DNA from: GCA-2686295 sp964402995
GTDB taxonomy: Archaea; Nanobdellota; Nanobdellia; Woesearchaeales; GCA-2686295
Assembly (NCBI GenBank): GCA_964402995.1
Contig: CAYOEA010000001.1
Location: 124,001-188,000 of the forward strand
Direction: 5' to 3'
DNA: 64,000 bases
Shown: one piece after another, positions 7,399-16,825 of the stretch
Layout of the letters: the number at the start of each line of letters is the position of its first letter
Position numbering within the stretch: position 1 is the stretch's first letter
Translations under genes and position numbers: made by a program
Notes under the pieces: generated by a model
The model's database searches: none
What the model saw: the letters and a program-made list of their open reading frames with translations, nothing else
Told to the model about the DNA's origin: nothing

Positions 7399-8016
7399 AT
7401 GTATGAAGTATTAGAAGAAATTGGATTGAGTAAGAATGAAGCAAAGACTTATCTTGCACTACTGGAACTTGGGAAGAATACTACTACGCCAATTGCAAGA
7501 AAAGCTAAGATTGAACGATCAAATACATATTATAGTCTTGAAGGATTACAAAGTAAAGGATTGATTAGTGTCGAAACTGTAAATGGAGTGAAACATTTTA
7601 CAGCTACAAATCCCGACTTTTTAGAAAGACTAATGATTGAGAAACAACAAAGAGTTCAAGAAATAATACCTAAACTAAAATTATATCAAAATAAAAATGT
7701 TGTGAAAAATTCTACTAAAACATATCAAGGACAAAAAGCATATTGGCAACTAATAAATGATATGACCAACTATGGCGAGCCTATAATGATTATGGGAAAA
7801 GAAAAAGATTATGTTCAAGCAAAACTAAATAGGATAAGTGAAGAAAAACAAATATCACTCGAAATAATCAAAGGAATGAATCAAAAAATTACAACATATA
7901 TTTGTGGAAATGAAGTGATGATGGTTGACTGGAAAAACAATCCAACAATCACTCAAATAATAAATCCACGAATTGCAGAAAGTTACAAACAAATATTTAT
8001 GAGAATAGCAGGATAA
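7399..8016 (+). CDS. TrmB-family transcription regulator
   Basis: A 205-residue protein with an N-terminal winged helix (residues 1-70, EIGLSKNEAKTYLALLELG then IERSNTYYSLEGLQSKGLI), the characteristic TrmB HTH. Next come a basic coiled linker (KQQRVQEIIPKLK) and a short C-terminal phospholipase-D-like sensor region as in shortened TrmB proteins. TrmB proteins usually control sugar or nutrient genes in archaea; the target here is unknown. It is convergent with lonB. Confidence 0.8.
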   Translation: MYEVLEEIGLSKNEAKTYLALLELGKNTTTPIARKAKIERSNTYYSLEGLQSKGLISVETVNGVKHFTATNPDFLERLMIEKQQRVQEIIPKLKLYQNKNVVKNSTKTYQGQKAYWQLINDMTNYGEPIMIMGKEKDYVQAKLNRISEEKQISLEIIKGMNQKITTYICGNEVMMVDWKNNPTITQIINPRIAESYKQIFMRIAG

Positions 8017-8049
8017 AAAGAAGTTAAAAAAAATGAAATTATTAGATAG

Positions 8050-10002
8050 TTATTTCTTGTAAGATTTTTCAAGCTTCTTTAAGATCTTTTCTTTGCCTTT
8101 CCAATAAAGAGCATTTTCTAAAACATCAAGAAGAGTATCAACAGGAATAACTTTAATTTTTACAAGTCTTTCCTCATCAACAACTATATCTTGCATATTT
8201 GATCTAGGAACAATAACCTTCTCAATACCAGCATCAATAGCAGCTTCAATCTTTGCAGAAACACCACCAATAGGTAAGACTTCCCCTCTAACTGAAAGAG
8301 AACCAGTCATAGCAACTGATTGCTTAATAGGAATATCCTTTAAAGCTGAAATGATAGTTGTCGCAACTGCAATTGAAGCAGAGTCACCTTCAACACCTTC
8401 ATAAGTTTGAAGGAACTGAACATAAATATCATGCTTTTCTTTTAGATCATCACCAAAGTACTTTTTGACAATTGCACTAACGTTTTGAATAGCTTCTTTA
8501 GCAATTTCTCCAAGTTTACCAGTAGCGGTAATATCTGTTTTCTTCCCACCAGGAGTGATCTCTGATTCAATAGGAAGGATAATTCCAGAATAACTTCCAG
8601 ATCCACCCATAACAGCTAAACCATTTACACGGCCAACTCTTCGACCTTTAACAACAATAACTTCGTATTCTTTTCTACGTTCAAGAATGTGATCAGCCAT
8701 TTGATGTTCTAATGTTCTAGCAACAATTTTTGCTTTAATAATATGAGCTTTCTCAACAAGTGTTGCACCTTCTTCTTTTGCAACATCACCAGCAGCTCTA
8801 ACTAAACCACCAAGGTCACGGAAACGAAGAGTTAAGTGATCTTTTCTATTAGCTTTCTTTCGAGCTTCTTCAACAATGTAACGAACAGCTTCTCTAGAGA
8901 AATGAGGGATTTTACCATCTTTGTTAACTTCTTGAGCAACAAATTGAGCAACTCTAAATCTAGTTGCAGGACTATCAGGGATAGTTTCCTTCATATAAAT
9001 TTCATAACCATAACCTCTAATTCTAGATCTAAGAGCAGGATGCATGTGTTGAACAGTTTCAATGTTTCCAGCAGCAACCATTATAAATTTACAAGGAGCA
9101 GGTTCAGTTCTAACCATAGCACCAGCGCTACGTTCTGATTGACCAGTAATTGAAAGTTTTCCATCTTGAACTGCAGTTAAAAGTTCTTGTTGAGTTGCAG
9201 GATGTAAAGTTGCAATCTCATCAATGAATAAAACTCCCATGTGTGCTTTGTGAATCATACCAGCAACAACTCTTTCATGAGCAGGAGTACCAAGGCCACC
9301 TGATTGGAAAGGATCGTGAAGTACATCCCCTAAAAGCGCACCAGCATGAGCACCAGACGCATCAAGGAATGGAGCTTGTTTTTTATTAAAATTATCAACT
9401 ATGATTTTTGGTGAACCATCACTAGGCGCTTGCATTTTACGACTAAGATTCATAGCCATAACAATACCAAAAATAATTACTATTCCTGATATGATAAGTG
9501 CAGCGTAAATAACATCAGGTATTTCACCCGATCTCCATAACCAGTAAGGTATTATACCAATAAGAAGTGCAAAAATAATCATAAGCCCACTTGAATTTTT
9601 AAGACCGCCAAGAGAAGATAGTTTGGATTTAGTAGTTAAATCCCTACCTTTACCTGCTGGAACAGTTCTAATAAGAGGAGTATTAACATCATTAGGATTT
9701 GGAAATGACAAAACATCTACTAGTTTTTCTTTTGGAAGAAGTTCTGCTAAAGCCACACCAAGCATTGATTTACCAGTGCCAGGCTCACCAATTAACAAAA
9801 CGTGACGCCTTTGTGCTGCAGCTTTTTTAATAATATTAACTGCATCTTCTTGTCCAATAACTTGTTCTATAAGTTTCTTAGATACTTTCAAATCTTTAGT
9901 ACTCTTAAATTTAAAATTATCTTTAATTTTACTCGAAACTTTAGATTTTAAAGTAGTGATGATTTTACTACTCGTGTTTGTTTTCTTTAACCCCTTTTTC
10001 AT
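8050..10002 (-). CDS. lonB: Archaeal membrane-anchored Lon protease (LonB)
   Basis: A 650-residue ATP-dependent protease, membrane-anchored and facing the cytosol, that degrades damaged and regulatory proteins. It carries Walker A GEPGTGKS (72-79), then the LonB hallmark of two transmembrane helices inserted in the AAA domain (about 140-155 and 163-185), and Walker B GVLFIDEIA. The C-terminal protease domain has catalytic Ser541 (EGDSAS) and Lys584 (GGVSAKIEAA), 43 residues apart as in other Lon enzymes. An upstream in-frame start would add 31 residues, but the TATA box ATTTATATATG at about 10024-10034 places transcription near the ATG at 10002. Confidence 0.96.
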   Translation of the reverse strand: MKKGLKKTNTSSKIITTLKSKVSSKIKDNFKFKSTKDLKVSKKLIEQVIGQEDAVNIIKKAAAQRRHVLLIGEPGTGKSMLGVALAELLPKEKLVDVLSFPNPNDVNTPLIRTVPAGKGRDLTTKSKLSSLGGLKNSSGLMIIFALLIGIIPYWLWRSGEIPDVIYAALIISGIVIIFGIVMAMNLSRKMQAPSDGSPKIIVDNFNKKQAPFLDASGAHAGALLGDVLHDPFQSGGLGTPAHERVVAGMIHKAHMGVLFIDEIATLHPATQQELLTAVQDGKLSITGQSERSAGAMVRTEPAPCKFIMVAAGNIETVQHMHPALRSRIRGYGYEIYMKETIPDSPATRFRVAQFVAQEVNKDGKIPHFSREAVRYIVEEARKKANRKDHLTLRFRDLGGLVRAAGDVAKEEGATLVEKAHIIKAKIVARTLEHQMADHILERRKEYEVIVVKGRRVGRVNGLAVMGGSGSYSGIILPIESEITPGGKKTDITATGKLGEIAKEAIQNVSAIVKKYFGDDLKEKHDIYVQFLQTYEGVEGDSASIAVATTIISALKDIPIKQSVAMTGSLSVRGEVLPIGGVSAKIEAAIDAGIEKVIVPRSNMQDIVVDEERLVKIKVIPVDTLLDVLENALYWKGKEKILKKLEKSYKK

Positions 10003-10108
10003 ACTCTCGATAAAAATACTTATCATATATAAATATGACGGTAGGGAAAATATTTTCCATGTAATAAGATAGTAAGTTTTATTAATTAAAAACAAATTCG
10101 ATTAATTA

Positions 10109-10849
10109 ATGGAAACTATATTTATTATTCTGATTATAAGCATACTTGGACCAATAATAGGTTCAGCAATTGGAATTATAAAACATCCAGGAGAATTATA
10201 CATTCAAAACATGTTATCATTTGCGGCAGGAGTTATGCTTGCAATATCATTCTTAGAATTAATACCTGAAGCAATTGAACTATCAGGAGTGTGGCTTGCA
10301 GTAATCGGAATACTTATTGGAACAATTATAATGTATCTATTAGATAAATTAATACCGCACAAACATCCTGAAGGATGCGAATGTGAAACAGAGAATGAAA
10401 AACTAAAAAGAAGTTCAATATATTTAATTGCAGGAATATTCTTACACAACATCCCAGAAGGAATAGCTATTGCAACAGGAACAATTGATCACATGACTGG
10501 AGCTATAGGAATAGCATTAGCCATTGCAATACACAATATTCCTGAAGGAATCTGTACAAGTGCACCTTATTATTATTGTACTAAAAAAAGATTAAGAGCA
10601 TTCTTATTATCAGCATCAACTGCGATACCAATAGCAGTTGGATTCTTAATTGGATATTTTATATTTAAACATTTATCATTCTCAATTCTCGGAATTATAA
10701 TATCAGCTACTGCAGGATTAATGATATTCATATCCGCACATGAATTAATTCCAACAGCCTGCAGAAAAGAAGGATCTAAATGGAAACACAGCACAATATT
10801 CTCACTGTTATTAGGAGTTATATTTGTAATGATACTCGGATTATTATAA
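10109..10849 (+). CDS. ZIP-family divalent metal transporter
   Basis: A 246-residue, eight-helix transporter of the ZIP family (ZupT/GufA-like) that imports zinc, iron or other divalent metals. Both signature helices are visible: HNIPEGIAIATG (from residue 113) and HNIPEGICTS (from residue 142), whose His and Glu residues line the metal path. A His/Cys-rich loop (HKHPEGCECE, residues 84-93) lies between helices 3 and 4, as usual. It is divergent from lonB with about 100 bp between starts. Confidence 0.93.
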   Translation: METIFIILIISILGPIIGSAIGIIKHPGELYIQNMLSFAAGVMLAISFLELIPEAIELSGVWLAVIGILIGTIIMYLLDKLIPHKHPEGCECETENEKLKRSSIYLIAGIFLHNIPEGIAIATGTIDHMTGAIGIALAIAIHNIPEGICTSAPYYYCTKKRLRAFLLSASTAIPIAVGFLIGYFIFKHLSFSILGIIISATAGLMIFISAHELIPTACRKEGSKWKHSTIFSLLLGVIFVMILGLL

Positions 10850-10906
10850 ATAAATAAATTAAAAAAAATATTAATAGATGAATTTTTATAAAAAAAACTA
10901 AACAAA

Positions 10907-11719
10907 ATGAATAACGGTCAAATTGAATCAGAATCAAAATTTTTGTTAAAGTTTTTACTATCAATAATAAAATTACCATTAATTCTAATACAAATAATAT
11001 TTAGAAAAAAAAGATTTGGAGACTTATTTGAACCACTAAAACTTGTTTACGAATTCATAATTTCTGCAAAATTCACATTCGGAATAATAGTTGCAAACAT
11101 CATAATATTCTTTATCAGTATGACTTTGCCAGAACAAGTGCTAATAAATTTGATGAATTTTCCATCAGACTTATTTCATTTTAGAATATGGACCTTAATC
11201 ACTGCAGGATTCTTACACGGAGACTTAATGCATCTTTTATTTAATATGCTAGGAATATTTGTCTTTGGAAGAATTGTTGAAAGAAACTTTGGAATAATTA
11301 AAACTGCGATAATTTATTTTGCAGCAATGATAATATCTCACGTATTTTCATCAGTTATTAATTATGGCGTTCTTGGAATAGACATACCCGGAATAGGTGC
11401 TTCAGGAGCATTAATGGGGCTTATTGCAGCAGCAATACTAATACAACCATTCTACATAACATACGAAGCTTTAATTCCAATGCCAGTTATGGTGTTGGGT
11501 TGGTTAGCAATATATGCAGACATAGTAGGAATATTAGGTGCAGTAAATGATGGAATAGGACACCTGGCACATATTGGAGGATTCATATCAATTACTATAA
11601 TAGCATATTTTATGGGCGGCCAAGATAGAAAGAAAATGAGAACTGGACTAATTATAAATATTGCATCAGTAGCAATTCTATATTTTATATCAAGAACAAT
11701 AGGACTTTCTTTTTTGTAA
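10907..11719 (+). CDS. Rhomboid-family intramembrane serine protease
   Basis: A 270-residue polytopic membrane protease that cuts transmembrane substrates within the bilayer. The catalytic Ser166 lies in GIGASGALMG and the catalytic His222 in GHLAHIGG; the HLLFN segment (109-113) carries the oxyanion-hole Asn. An N-terminal soluble extension of about 50 residues precedes helix 1. The TATA-like TTTTTATAAAA at about 10881-10891 suggests a leaderless start at 10907. Substrates are not known. Confidence 0.93.
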   Translation: MNNGQIESESKFLLKFLLSIIKLPLILIQIIFRKKRFGDLFEPLKLVYEFIISAKFTFGIIVANIIIFFISMTLPEQVLINLMNFPSDLFHFRIWTLITAGFLHGDLMHLLFNMLGIFVFGRIVERNFGIIKTAIIYFAAMIISHVFSSVINYGVLGIDIPGIGASGALMGLIAAAILIQPFYITYEALIPMPVMVLGWLAIYADIVGILGAVNDGIGHLAHIGGFISITIIAYFMGGQDRKKMRTGLIINIASVAILYFISRTIGLSFL

Positions 11720-11736
11720 AATAAAAAGAATTATTT

Positions 11737-12666
11737 TTAAATAAAAAAAAAACTTGTAATGTAAAGTAGAATTGCAAAGATTGCAGATGCTCGCCCAAAC
11801 TTTCTTCTCCAAGCAAAGAGACTAACAACTAGTAAACAAACAACTAATAAAAATATTATAGATGAAGTTGCAGCAGGATTAACTGCCGTCTTGCCTGCGA
11901 ATATCATCCCCATACCAAAAGATAAAGTCGGATCAGTAATATTACTTCCTAAAAGATTACCAACACTCATGGCAGATTGGCCTTTATATGCAGCAATAGC
12001 ACTAACAACTAATTCAGGAATTGAAGTTCCAAGACCTACAATGAAAACTGAAATGATGAATTCTGAAATGCCAAAATAATTTGCCATATTAACAGTTGAA
12101 TTTAATAATAATTTACTCCCTACAATAGTTAAAACTAAACCAAAGATAATCATTAAAACAATATTAGAAGTTTTCTTGGTAACTTTCGCGGTAACTTTTC
12201 CTTCTTTTTCAAACTGAGAGTGATCTCTGTGAAAAACATACATGATGAAAATCACATATAGAGTTATAAGTGCAAGACCTTCAAACCAAGTTGTATAACC
12301 ATCACTAATTACAAATAAAGCAGCACCAATAGCTACAAGCATTGAGATTCCATAAAAAATAACTTGTTTTCTATCTCCCTTAAGAGGTCTAAATAAAGCT
12401 ACAAGAGCCAAGATCAAAGTAATCTGTACAAGTTCCGAGCCAATAATATTGCCCATCGCAACATCAGCATGACCAGTTGTAAAAGAGATAATAGAAGTTG
12501 CAATCTCAGGAATAGATGTTCCAATAGAAAGAATAGTTAAACCAATAATAATTGGGTGAACACCGAACTTATTTGCAATATATTTAGCATTATCAACAAG
12601 CTTATCTGCACCCCATAAAAGAGCAACTAATCCAACAAAGAACAATACGATATCTAAGAATAACAC
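11737..12666 (-). CDS. Calcium/sodium antiporter (CaCA family, YrbG-like)
   Basis: A 309-residue membrane antiporter with two inverted alpha-repeats. The first reads GADKLVDNAKYIA then GLTILSIGTSIPEIATSI; the second contains GLGTSIPELVVSAIA and GNLLGSNITDP. The GTSIPE motifs supply the ion-binding Glu residues. The family exchanges Na+ for Ca2+ across the cytoplasmic membrane. Length and ten-helix layout fit YrbG/CaCA proteins. It is convergent with rhomboid. Confidence 0.92.
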   Translation of the reverse strand: MLFLDIVLFFVGLVALLWGADKLVDNAKYIANKFGVHPIIIGLTILSIGTSIPEIATSIISFTTGHADVAMGNIIGSELVQITLILALVALFRPLKGDRKQVIFYGISMLVAIGAALFVISDGYTTWFEGLALITLYVIFIMYVFHRDHSQFEKEGKVTAKVTKKTSNIVLMIIFGLVLTIVGSKLLLNSTVNMANYFGISEFIISVFIVGLGTSIPELVVSAIAAYKGQSAMSVGNLLGSNITDPTLSFGMGMIFAGKTAVNPAATSSIIFLLVVCLLVVSLFAWRRKFGRASAIFAILLYITSFFFI

Positions 12667-12730
12667 TAATTATACACCTCTTAAGAGAATTATGTTGTAA
12701 TTCAATATAAAAAGTTATCTAAAGTTAAAA

Positions 12731-12766
12731 TAAGATGATGATTAAAGATAAGATGATGATTAAAGA
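12731..12766. repeat. 18-bp tandem direct repeat
   Basis: TAAGATGATGATTAAAGA occurs twice in direct tandem between the antiporter and kae1 genes. It overlaps the kae1 upstream region, about 40 bp before the ATG, and precedes an ATATTTAAAA TATA-like element. Confidence 0.8.
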
Positions 12767-12802
12767 GTAATATTTAAAACCAAAAGGAGTTTACAAAGTA
12801 AT

Positions 12803-13783
12803 ATGATTACTTTAGGCGTTGAATCTACAGCACACACATTTGGAATTGCAATATTAGAAGATGATAAAATATTATCTAATGTGATGAGCCAATACACTAC
12901 AAAAAGTGGCGGCATGATACCGTCTAAATCAGCAGATCACCACATAGAAGTATGTGATCAAATTCTAACAGATTCACTAAAGAAAGCAGGCAAGAAATTA
13001 TCAGAAGTAGACTTAATTGCATTTAGCCAATCACCAGGAATCGGACATTGTTTGAAAATCGGAGCTGCATTTGCAAGAAGTTTGGCTTTAATTCTAAAAA
13101 AACCACTTATCGGAGTAAATCATTGCATTGCACACTTAGAAATTGGACGAACAGCAGGAGCAAAAGATCCAATACTTCTCTATGCAAGCGGCGCAAACAC
13201 TCAAATAATCGCTTATGAAGGCGGTAAATATAGAATCTTTGGAGAAACACTAGATATTGGTGTTGGTAATCTACTTGATACAGTTGGACGAGAATTCGGC
13301 CTAGGATTTCCTGCAGGACCATTAATTGATAAAATCGCAGTTAATGGAAAAGAATTTATCCCACTACCATACGCGGTAAAAGGAATGGATGTTTCATTTG
13401 GCGGACTTCACACAAACATAAAACAAAAATTTGAAAGTGGAAAGTATAAAGTGGAAGATTTATGCTACTCACTACAAGAAACAATCTTTGCAATGCTACT
13501 GGAAGTTGCAGAAAGAGCAATGGCACACTGCGATAAAAAAGAATTAGTATTAGGCGGAGGCGTCGCATGTAATTCTCGATTAAAAGTAATGGCAGAGCAA
13601 ATGTGCAAAGATAGAGGTGCTAAATGTTTTATTCCAGCAAATCAATACTTAGTAGATAATGCTGCAATGATAGGCCTTACAGGATATTTAATGTTTAAAG
13701 CAGGAAATGAAACTCCAATTGACGATAGCAGAATTAATCCATACGAAAGAACAGACGATGTTGATGTTAACTGGCGAGAATAA
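12803..13783 (+). CDS. kae1: KEOPS subunit Kae1, tRNA N6-threonylcarbamoyltransferase
   Basis: A 326-residue ASKHA-fold enzyme that transfers the threonylcarbamoyl group to A37 of ANN-decoding tRNAs as part of the KEOPS complex. The metal-binding HCIAH motif (His107, His111) and nucleotide-binding segments GVESTAHTFG and LVLGGGVACNSRL are intact. It stops at the end of the Kae1 domain, so the Bud32 kinase is not fused, unlike in several archaea, and should be encoded elsewhere. An AAAAGGAG Shine-Dalgarno sits 15 nt before the ATG. Confidence 0.97.
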   Translation: MITLGVESTAHTFGIAILEDDKILSNVMSQYTTKSGGMIPSKSADHHIEVCDQILTDSLKKAGKKLSEVDLIAFSQSPGIGHCLKIGAAFARSLALILKKPLIGVNHCIAHLEIGRTAGAKDPILLYASGANTQIIAYEGGKYRIFGETLDIGVGNLLDTVGREFGLGFPAGPLIDKIAVNGKEFIPLPYAVKGMDVSFGGLHTNIKQKFESGKYKVEDLCYSLQETIFAMLLEVAERAMAHCDKKELVLGGGVACNSRLKVMAEQMCKDRGAKCFIPANQYLVDNAAMIGLTGYLMFKAGNETPIDDSRINPYERTDDVDVNWRE

Positions 13784-13827
13784 TTCTACATAGATATATA
13801 AACATCTTAACACTATCATCATAAAAG

Positions 13828-14331
13828 ATGAAAATAGACTTCTCAAAACTTGAAATAATAGATCCAGTAAAACCAATAAATCATTGGGAAATTTACTCCG
13901 AAGAAGGTGAAGAATATATTTTTCAAGCAAAATACGAACAAATGAATATTGGATATATACGAATAGGCATATTATATCCAAGTAAAGATATAACAGAAGT
14001 ATTTGAAGACTGGACAGATATACAAAATAATCTAGATGAAAGAATTAATTCAGAAGTTATAAACTACACCCCATTCATCTCGTATGCATTTGTAGAACAA
14101 CGTTATAGAAGCAATGGAATAATGGGTCTGATGGCAATTCAAGCAGACAATTTTTTTAAAGAAAAATTTAATAGACCATTAATATGTAGAGATAATTCAG
14201 CACTACCAAATACGGATTCAGAATGGAAAAATAAAAAACCTAGCGCAAGAAGAGCAGGAGAAAAGTTAGAAATTGATAAAAAAGCATATAAAATACAACA
14301 TGAAGACCAAATGTACTGGTGTCTTCGTTAA
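13828..14331 (+). CDS. Possible GNAT-like acetyltransferase
   Basis: A 167-residue protein that I do not fully recognise. The segment ISYAFVEQRYRSNGIMGLMA (about residues 88-107) resembles the GNAT beta-strand-4 and acetyl-CoA-binding region (V-x-x-x-R-x-x-G-I/L-G), and ARRAGEKLEI near the end resembles its C-terminal half. The first 80 residues have no clear match. The TATA-like AGATATATAAAC at 13791-13802 indicates a leaderless ATG at 13828. Its stop overlaps the convergent Nudix gene by 4 nt. Confidence 0.4.
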   Translation: MKIDFSKLEIIDPVKPINHWEIYSEEGEEYIFQAKYEQMNIGYIRIGILYPSKDITEVFEDWTDIQNNLDERINSEVINYTPFISYAFVEQRYRSNGIMGLMAIQADNFFKEKFNRPLICRDNSALPNTDSEWKNKKPSARRAGEKLEIDKKAYKIQHEDQMYWCLR

Positions 14332-14744
14332 ATATTATTTCTAAAGAATTTATTATAAGAATCTAACGAGTCATAAAAGTGATAAACTAATTTATCTTTA
14401 ACTTTTTCAATAGGAGTCCAAGAAACATCAGAATGTTCATGACTTAAATTTAAACTTCCAGAAAGATATTTACAAAGAAAAATAAGCATAGTAATCTTTT
14501 GACCATCTTCACGAGTAAAATGATCTATTTGTAGAGGATGAATAATTTCTATTTCAAGACCAACTTCCTCTTTAACTTCACGTTTTAAGCCATCATAAGG
14601 ATCTTCATCTTCAGAATCAAGACGACCGCCAGGAATTTCCCAAACACCAGGTTTATGCGCATCATCATTTGAACGTTTAACAAGTAAAACTTGTTGTTTA
14701 TCGTCAACAATGAAAGCTTTGACCGCTATAGAGAATTCTTTCAT
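14328..14744 (-). CDS. Nudix hydrolase
   Basis: A 138-residue Nudix-fold pyrophosphohydrolase that cleaves nucleoside diphosphates linked to another moiety, with Mg2+. The Nudix box spans about residues 40-63 and ends in REVKEEVGLEI, preceded by IPGGRLDSED; the loop between its Gly and the helix is slightly longer than the consensus. The N-terminal strand KAFIVDDKQQVLLVKRS is typical of MutT-like members. The substrate is unknown. Confidence 0.9.
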   Translation of the reverse strand: MKEFSIAVKAFIVDDKQQVLLVKRSNDDAHKPGVWEIPGGRLDSEDEDPYDGLKREVKEEVGLEIEIIHPLQIDHFTREDGQKITMLIFLCKYLSGSLNLSHEHSDVSWTPIEKVKDKLVYHFYDSLDSYNKFFRNNI

Positions 14745-14789
14745 AATAATTAAGATGAATTAAAATAATAAAAATGTTTCCAAAATATG

Positions 14790-14831
14790 ATAAGATTATA
14801 GCCAAAGCTAAATCTTATGAATAATAAAAAA
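14790..14831. repeat. 42-bp direct repeat with hairpin, copy 1
   Basis: Copy 1 of an exact 42-bp repeat whose second copy begins 99 bp further on. Each copy forms the stem ATAAGATT/AATCTTAT with TAGC-CAAA-GCTA at its tip, then runs into A-rich sequence. Position after the rpsJ stop (minus strand) suggests a tandem terminator or an RNA-processing signal. Confidence 0.7.
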
Positions 14832-14888
14832 ACGTATAGAAAAATATACTTAATAAAAAGCCATTCTTGCATAGGCGAGCGCAATTAA

Positions 14889-14930
14889 ATAAGATTATAG
14901 CCAAAGCTAAATCTTATGAATAATAAAAAA
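14889..14930. repeat. 42-bp direct repeat with hairpin, copy 2
   Basis: Identical to 14790-14831; the similarity continues beyond it in weaker form (GTATAGAAAAA). The spacer between copies contains GCATAGGCGAGCGC, which is more GC-rich than the surroundings. No ORF is credible in 14745-14990. Confidence 0.7.
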
Positions 14931-14990
14931 TGTATAGAAAAAAACATACATATATAATAAAAAAATTGAAATTATTAAGGATTAATATCC

Positions 14991-15302
14991 TTATGCATCT
15001 AACATCTCAATCTCAATGTTTAGACCTTCAGGAATAGGAACTCTCATAACTAATCTTAGAGCTCGTTCATCAAGACCCATATCAATTAATCTTTTATGAA
15101 CTCTCATTTCGAATCGGTCCCAAGTTGCAGTACCATCACCACAAGGGCTTTTTCGAGTAGTAAGTTTAAGTTTCTTTGTTGGCAAAGGGATAGGTCCTCT
15201 AATAATGACGCCTGTCTTCTCTGCAACACCTTTAATATAGTCACAAGTCGCATTGATTTTGTTGATGTCTGTGCTTGCTAATTTTATTCTTGCTTTTTGC
15301 AT
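14991..15302 (-). CDS. rpsJ: Ribosomal protein uS10
   Basis: A 103-residue small-subunit protein of the 30S head. It shows the conserved uS10 core: a first strand KARIKLASTDI, the loop IIRGPIPLPTKKLKLTTRKSP (positions about 33-53) that contacts rRNA and uS14, and RFEMRVHKRLIDM. It ends the EF-2/EF-1alpha/S10 gene string typical of archaea, 116 nt after the EF-1alpha stop. Confidence 0.97.
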   Translation of the reverse strand: MQKARIKLASTDINKINATCDYIKGVAEKTGVIIRGPIPLPTKKLKLTTRKSPCGDGTATWDRFEMRVHKRLIDMGLDERALRLVMRVPIPEGLNIEIEMLDA

Positions 15303-15418
15303 TTTAAAACCTTTTTTTCACAACCTTCGCCTACAACATGAAAAACTGCAATTGATCATGATTATGAAATTTTTATGAAATTAATAAAAATAATAATTAA
15401 AAAAAAATTACTAAGAAA

Positions 15419-16708
15419 TTATAATGTTTTCTTAGTTAAGCTAATACACATTCCAGCTGCAACAGTTTGACCTGAGTCTCTAATTGCGAATCTTGAAAGT
15501 TGTGGAAACTCTTTTTGAGTTTCGATAACCATAGCCTGAACTGGTTTAATAGTTACAATTGCCGCGTCTCCATTTTTGATGAAGTCAGGGTTTTCTTGTA
15601 ATACTTCTCCAGTAGCTGGGTTTAACTTTCTGTCAATTTTTACAATTTGACAAGCAACTTGAGCTGTGTGAATGTGGAATACAGGTGTATAACCAACTGT
15701 AATAACACTAGGGTGGTTTAATACTACAATCTGTGCTGTGAATTCAGTAGCAACATTTGGAACATTATCGGAAGGACCAATAACATCTCCTTTTGCAATA
15801 TCTTTTTTACCAAAGCCTCTAACGCTGATTCCAACATTGTCTCCAGGTTGTGCTTCTGTTTGCTGTTCGTGATGCATTTCGATTGTTTTAACTTCTCCTG
15901 GGACACCTTTGCCTTCTCTTCCAGGTACAGCAACAACTTTTTGACCTACTTTCATGATACCAGTTTCAATTTTTCCTACTGGGACTACACCAATTCCTGT
16001 GATGTTATAAACATCCTGGATAGGCATTCTCATAGGAAGACCAGTTGGTCTTTCAGGTGGGTTTAAATCGTTGATTGCTTTTAGTAAAGTTTTCTCTGCG
16101 AATGGTAACTTGTCTGATTTATTAACAACGTTATCTCCAGGTAATGAAGCGATTGGGATAAATTGAACCTTTGCAGGGTCGTATCCAACAGTTTTGATTA
16201 AAGTTGAAACTTCTTCTACAACTGCTTTAAATCTTTCTTCTTTATAGTCTACACCAGAAATGTCCATTTTGTTAACAGCAATAATTAATTGGTTAACTCC
16301 AAGTGTTCTTGATAAGAATACGTGCTCTTTAGTTTGAGCGTTAACACCATCATTTGCTGCAACAACTAAAACTGCTGCGTCAGCTTGTGAAGCACCAGTA
16401 ATCATGTTCTTAATGAAGTCTTTGTGCCCAGGAGCATCAATAATTGTAAATTCGAAGTTATCTGAATCAAATTTTTTGTGAGCTAAGTCAATAGTGACTC
16501 CTCTCTCTTGTTCTTCTTTTAGATTGTCCATAACGAACGCGAATTCAAAACCGCCTTTTCCTAGTTCTTGAGCTTTTTCTTTAAGCTTTCTCATTGTCTG
16601 TTCATCAACTGTACCAGCGTCGAATAAAAGTCTACCAACTGTTGTTGATTTACCGTGATCTACGTGTCCAATGAAAACAAGGTTCATGTGTATTTTCTCT
16701 TTTGCCAT
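15419..16708 (-). CDS. tuf: Translation elongation factor EF-1alpha
   Basis: A 429-residue GTPase that delivers aminoacyl-tRNA to the ribosome. The G domain has GHVDHGKST (14-22), the DAPGH switch II motif and NKMD. Domain 2 (MRMPIQDVYNITGIG) and domain 3 follow. The gene has its own promoter, TATA ATTTATAAAG at 16761-16770, giving a leader of about 30 nt with a strong Shine-Dalgarno GAGGAGG (16713-16719), as expected for a very highly expressed gene. Confidence 0.98.
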   Translation of the reverse strand: MAKEKIHMNLVFIGHVDHGKSTTVGRLLFDAGTVDEQTMRKLKEKAQELGKGGFEFAFVMDNLKEEQERGVTIDLAHKKFDSDNFEFTIIDAPGHKDFIKNMITGASQADAAVLVVAANDGVNAQTKEHVFLSRTLGVNQLIIAVNKMDISGVDYKEERFKAVVEEVSTLIKTVGYDPAKVQFIPIASLPGDNVVNKSDKLPFAEKTLLKAINDLNPPERPTGLPMRMPIQDVYNITGIGVVPVGKIETGIMKVGQKVVAVPGREGKGVPGEVKTIEMHHEQQTEAQPGDNVGISVRGFGKKDIAKGDVIGPSDNVPNVATEFTAQIVVLNHPSVITVGYTPVFHIHTAQVACQIVKIDRKLNPATGEVLQENPDFIKNGDAAIVTIKPVQAMVIETQKEFPQLSRFAIRDSGQTVAAGMCISLTKKTL

Positions 16709-16760
16709 TTTTCCTCCTCATAATAATTTTTTAATAGGTGGGACTCAGAAATAAATGTCC

Positions 16761-16770
16761 CTTTATAAAT
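16761..16770 (-). promoter_or_regulatory. TATA box of tuf
   Basis: ATTTATAAAG on the minus strand, 53-62 nt upstream of the EF-1alpha ATG and inside the 117-nt gap after fusA. It implies a start near 16738 and a short leader carrying GAGGAGG. Confidence 0.6.
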
Positions 16771-16825
16771 ATTGTTTTTTATTTATAAATGAATATAAAA
16801 AAATAAATAAAAAAAATTAGTGTTT

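Noticed and set aside
10204..10905. Minus-strand ORFs opposite the ZIP gene
   Set aside because: Shadow frames of a clearly identified ZIP transporter.
12731..12766. C/D-box small RNA suggested by ATGATGA in the repeat
   Set aside because: Two C-like boxes occur, but no CTGA D box follows at a suitable distance.
14790..14930. CRISPR array
   Set aside because: Only two repeats of 42 bp with a 57-bp gap, forming terminator-like hairpins and lying after an operon; no further copies nearby.
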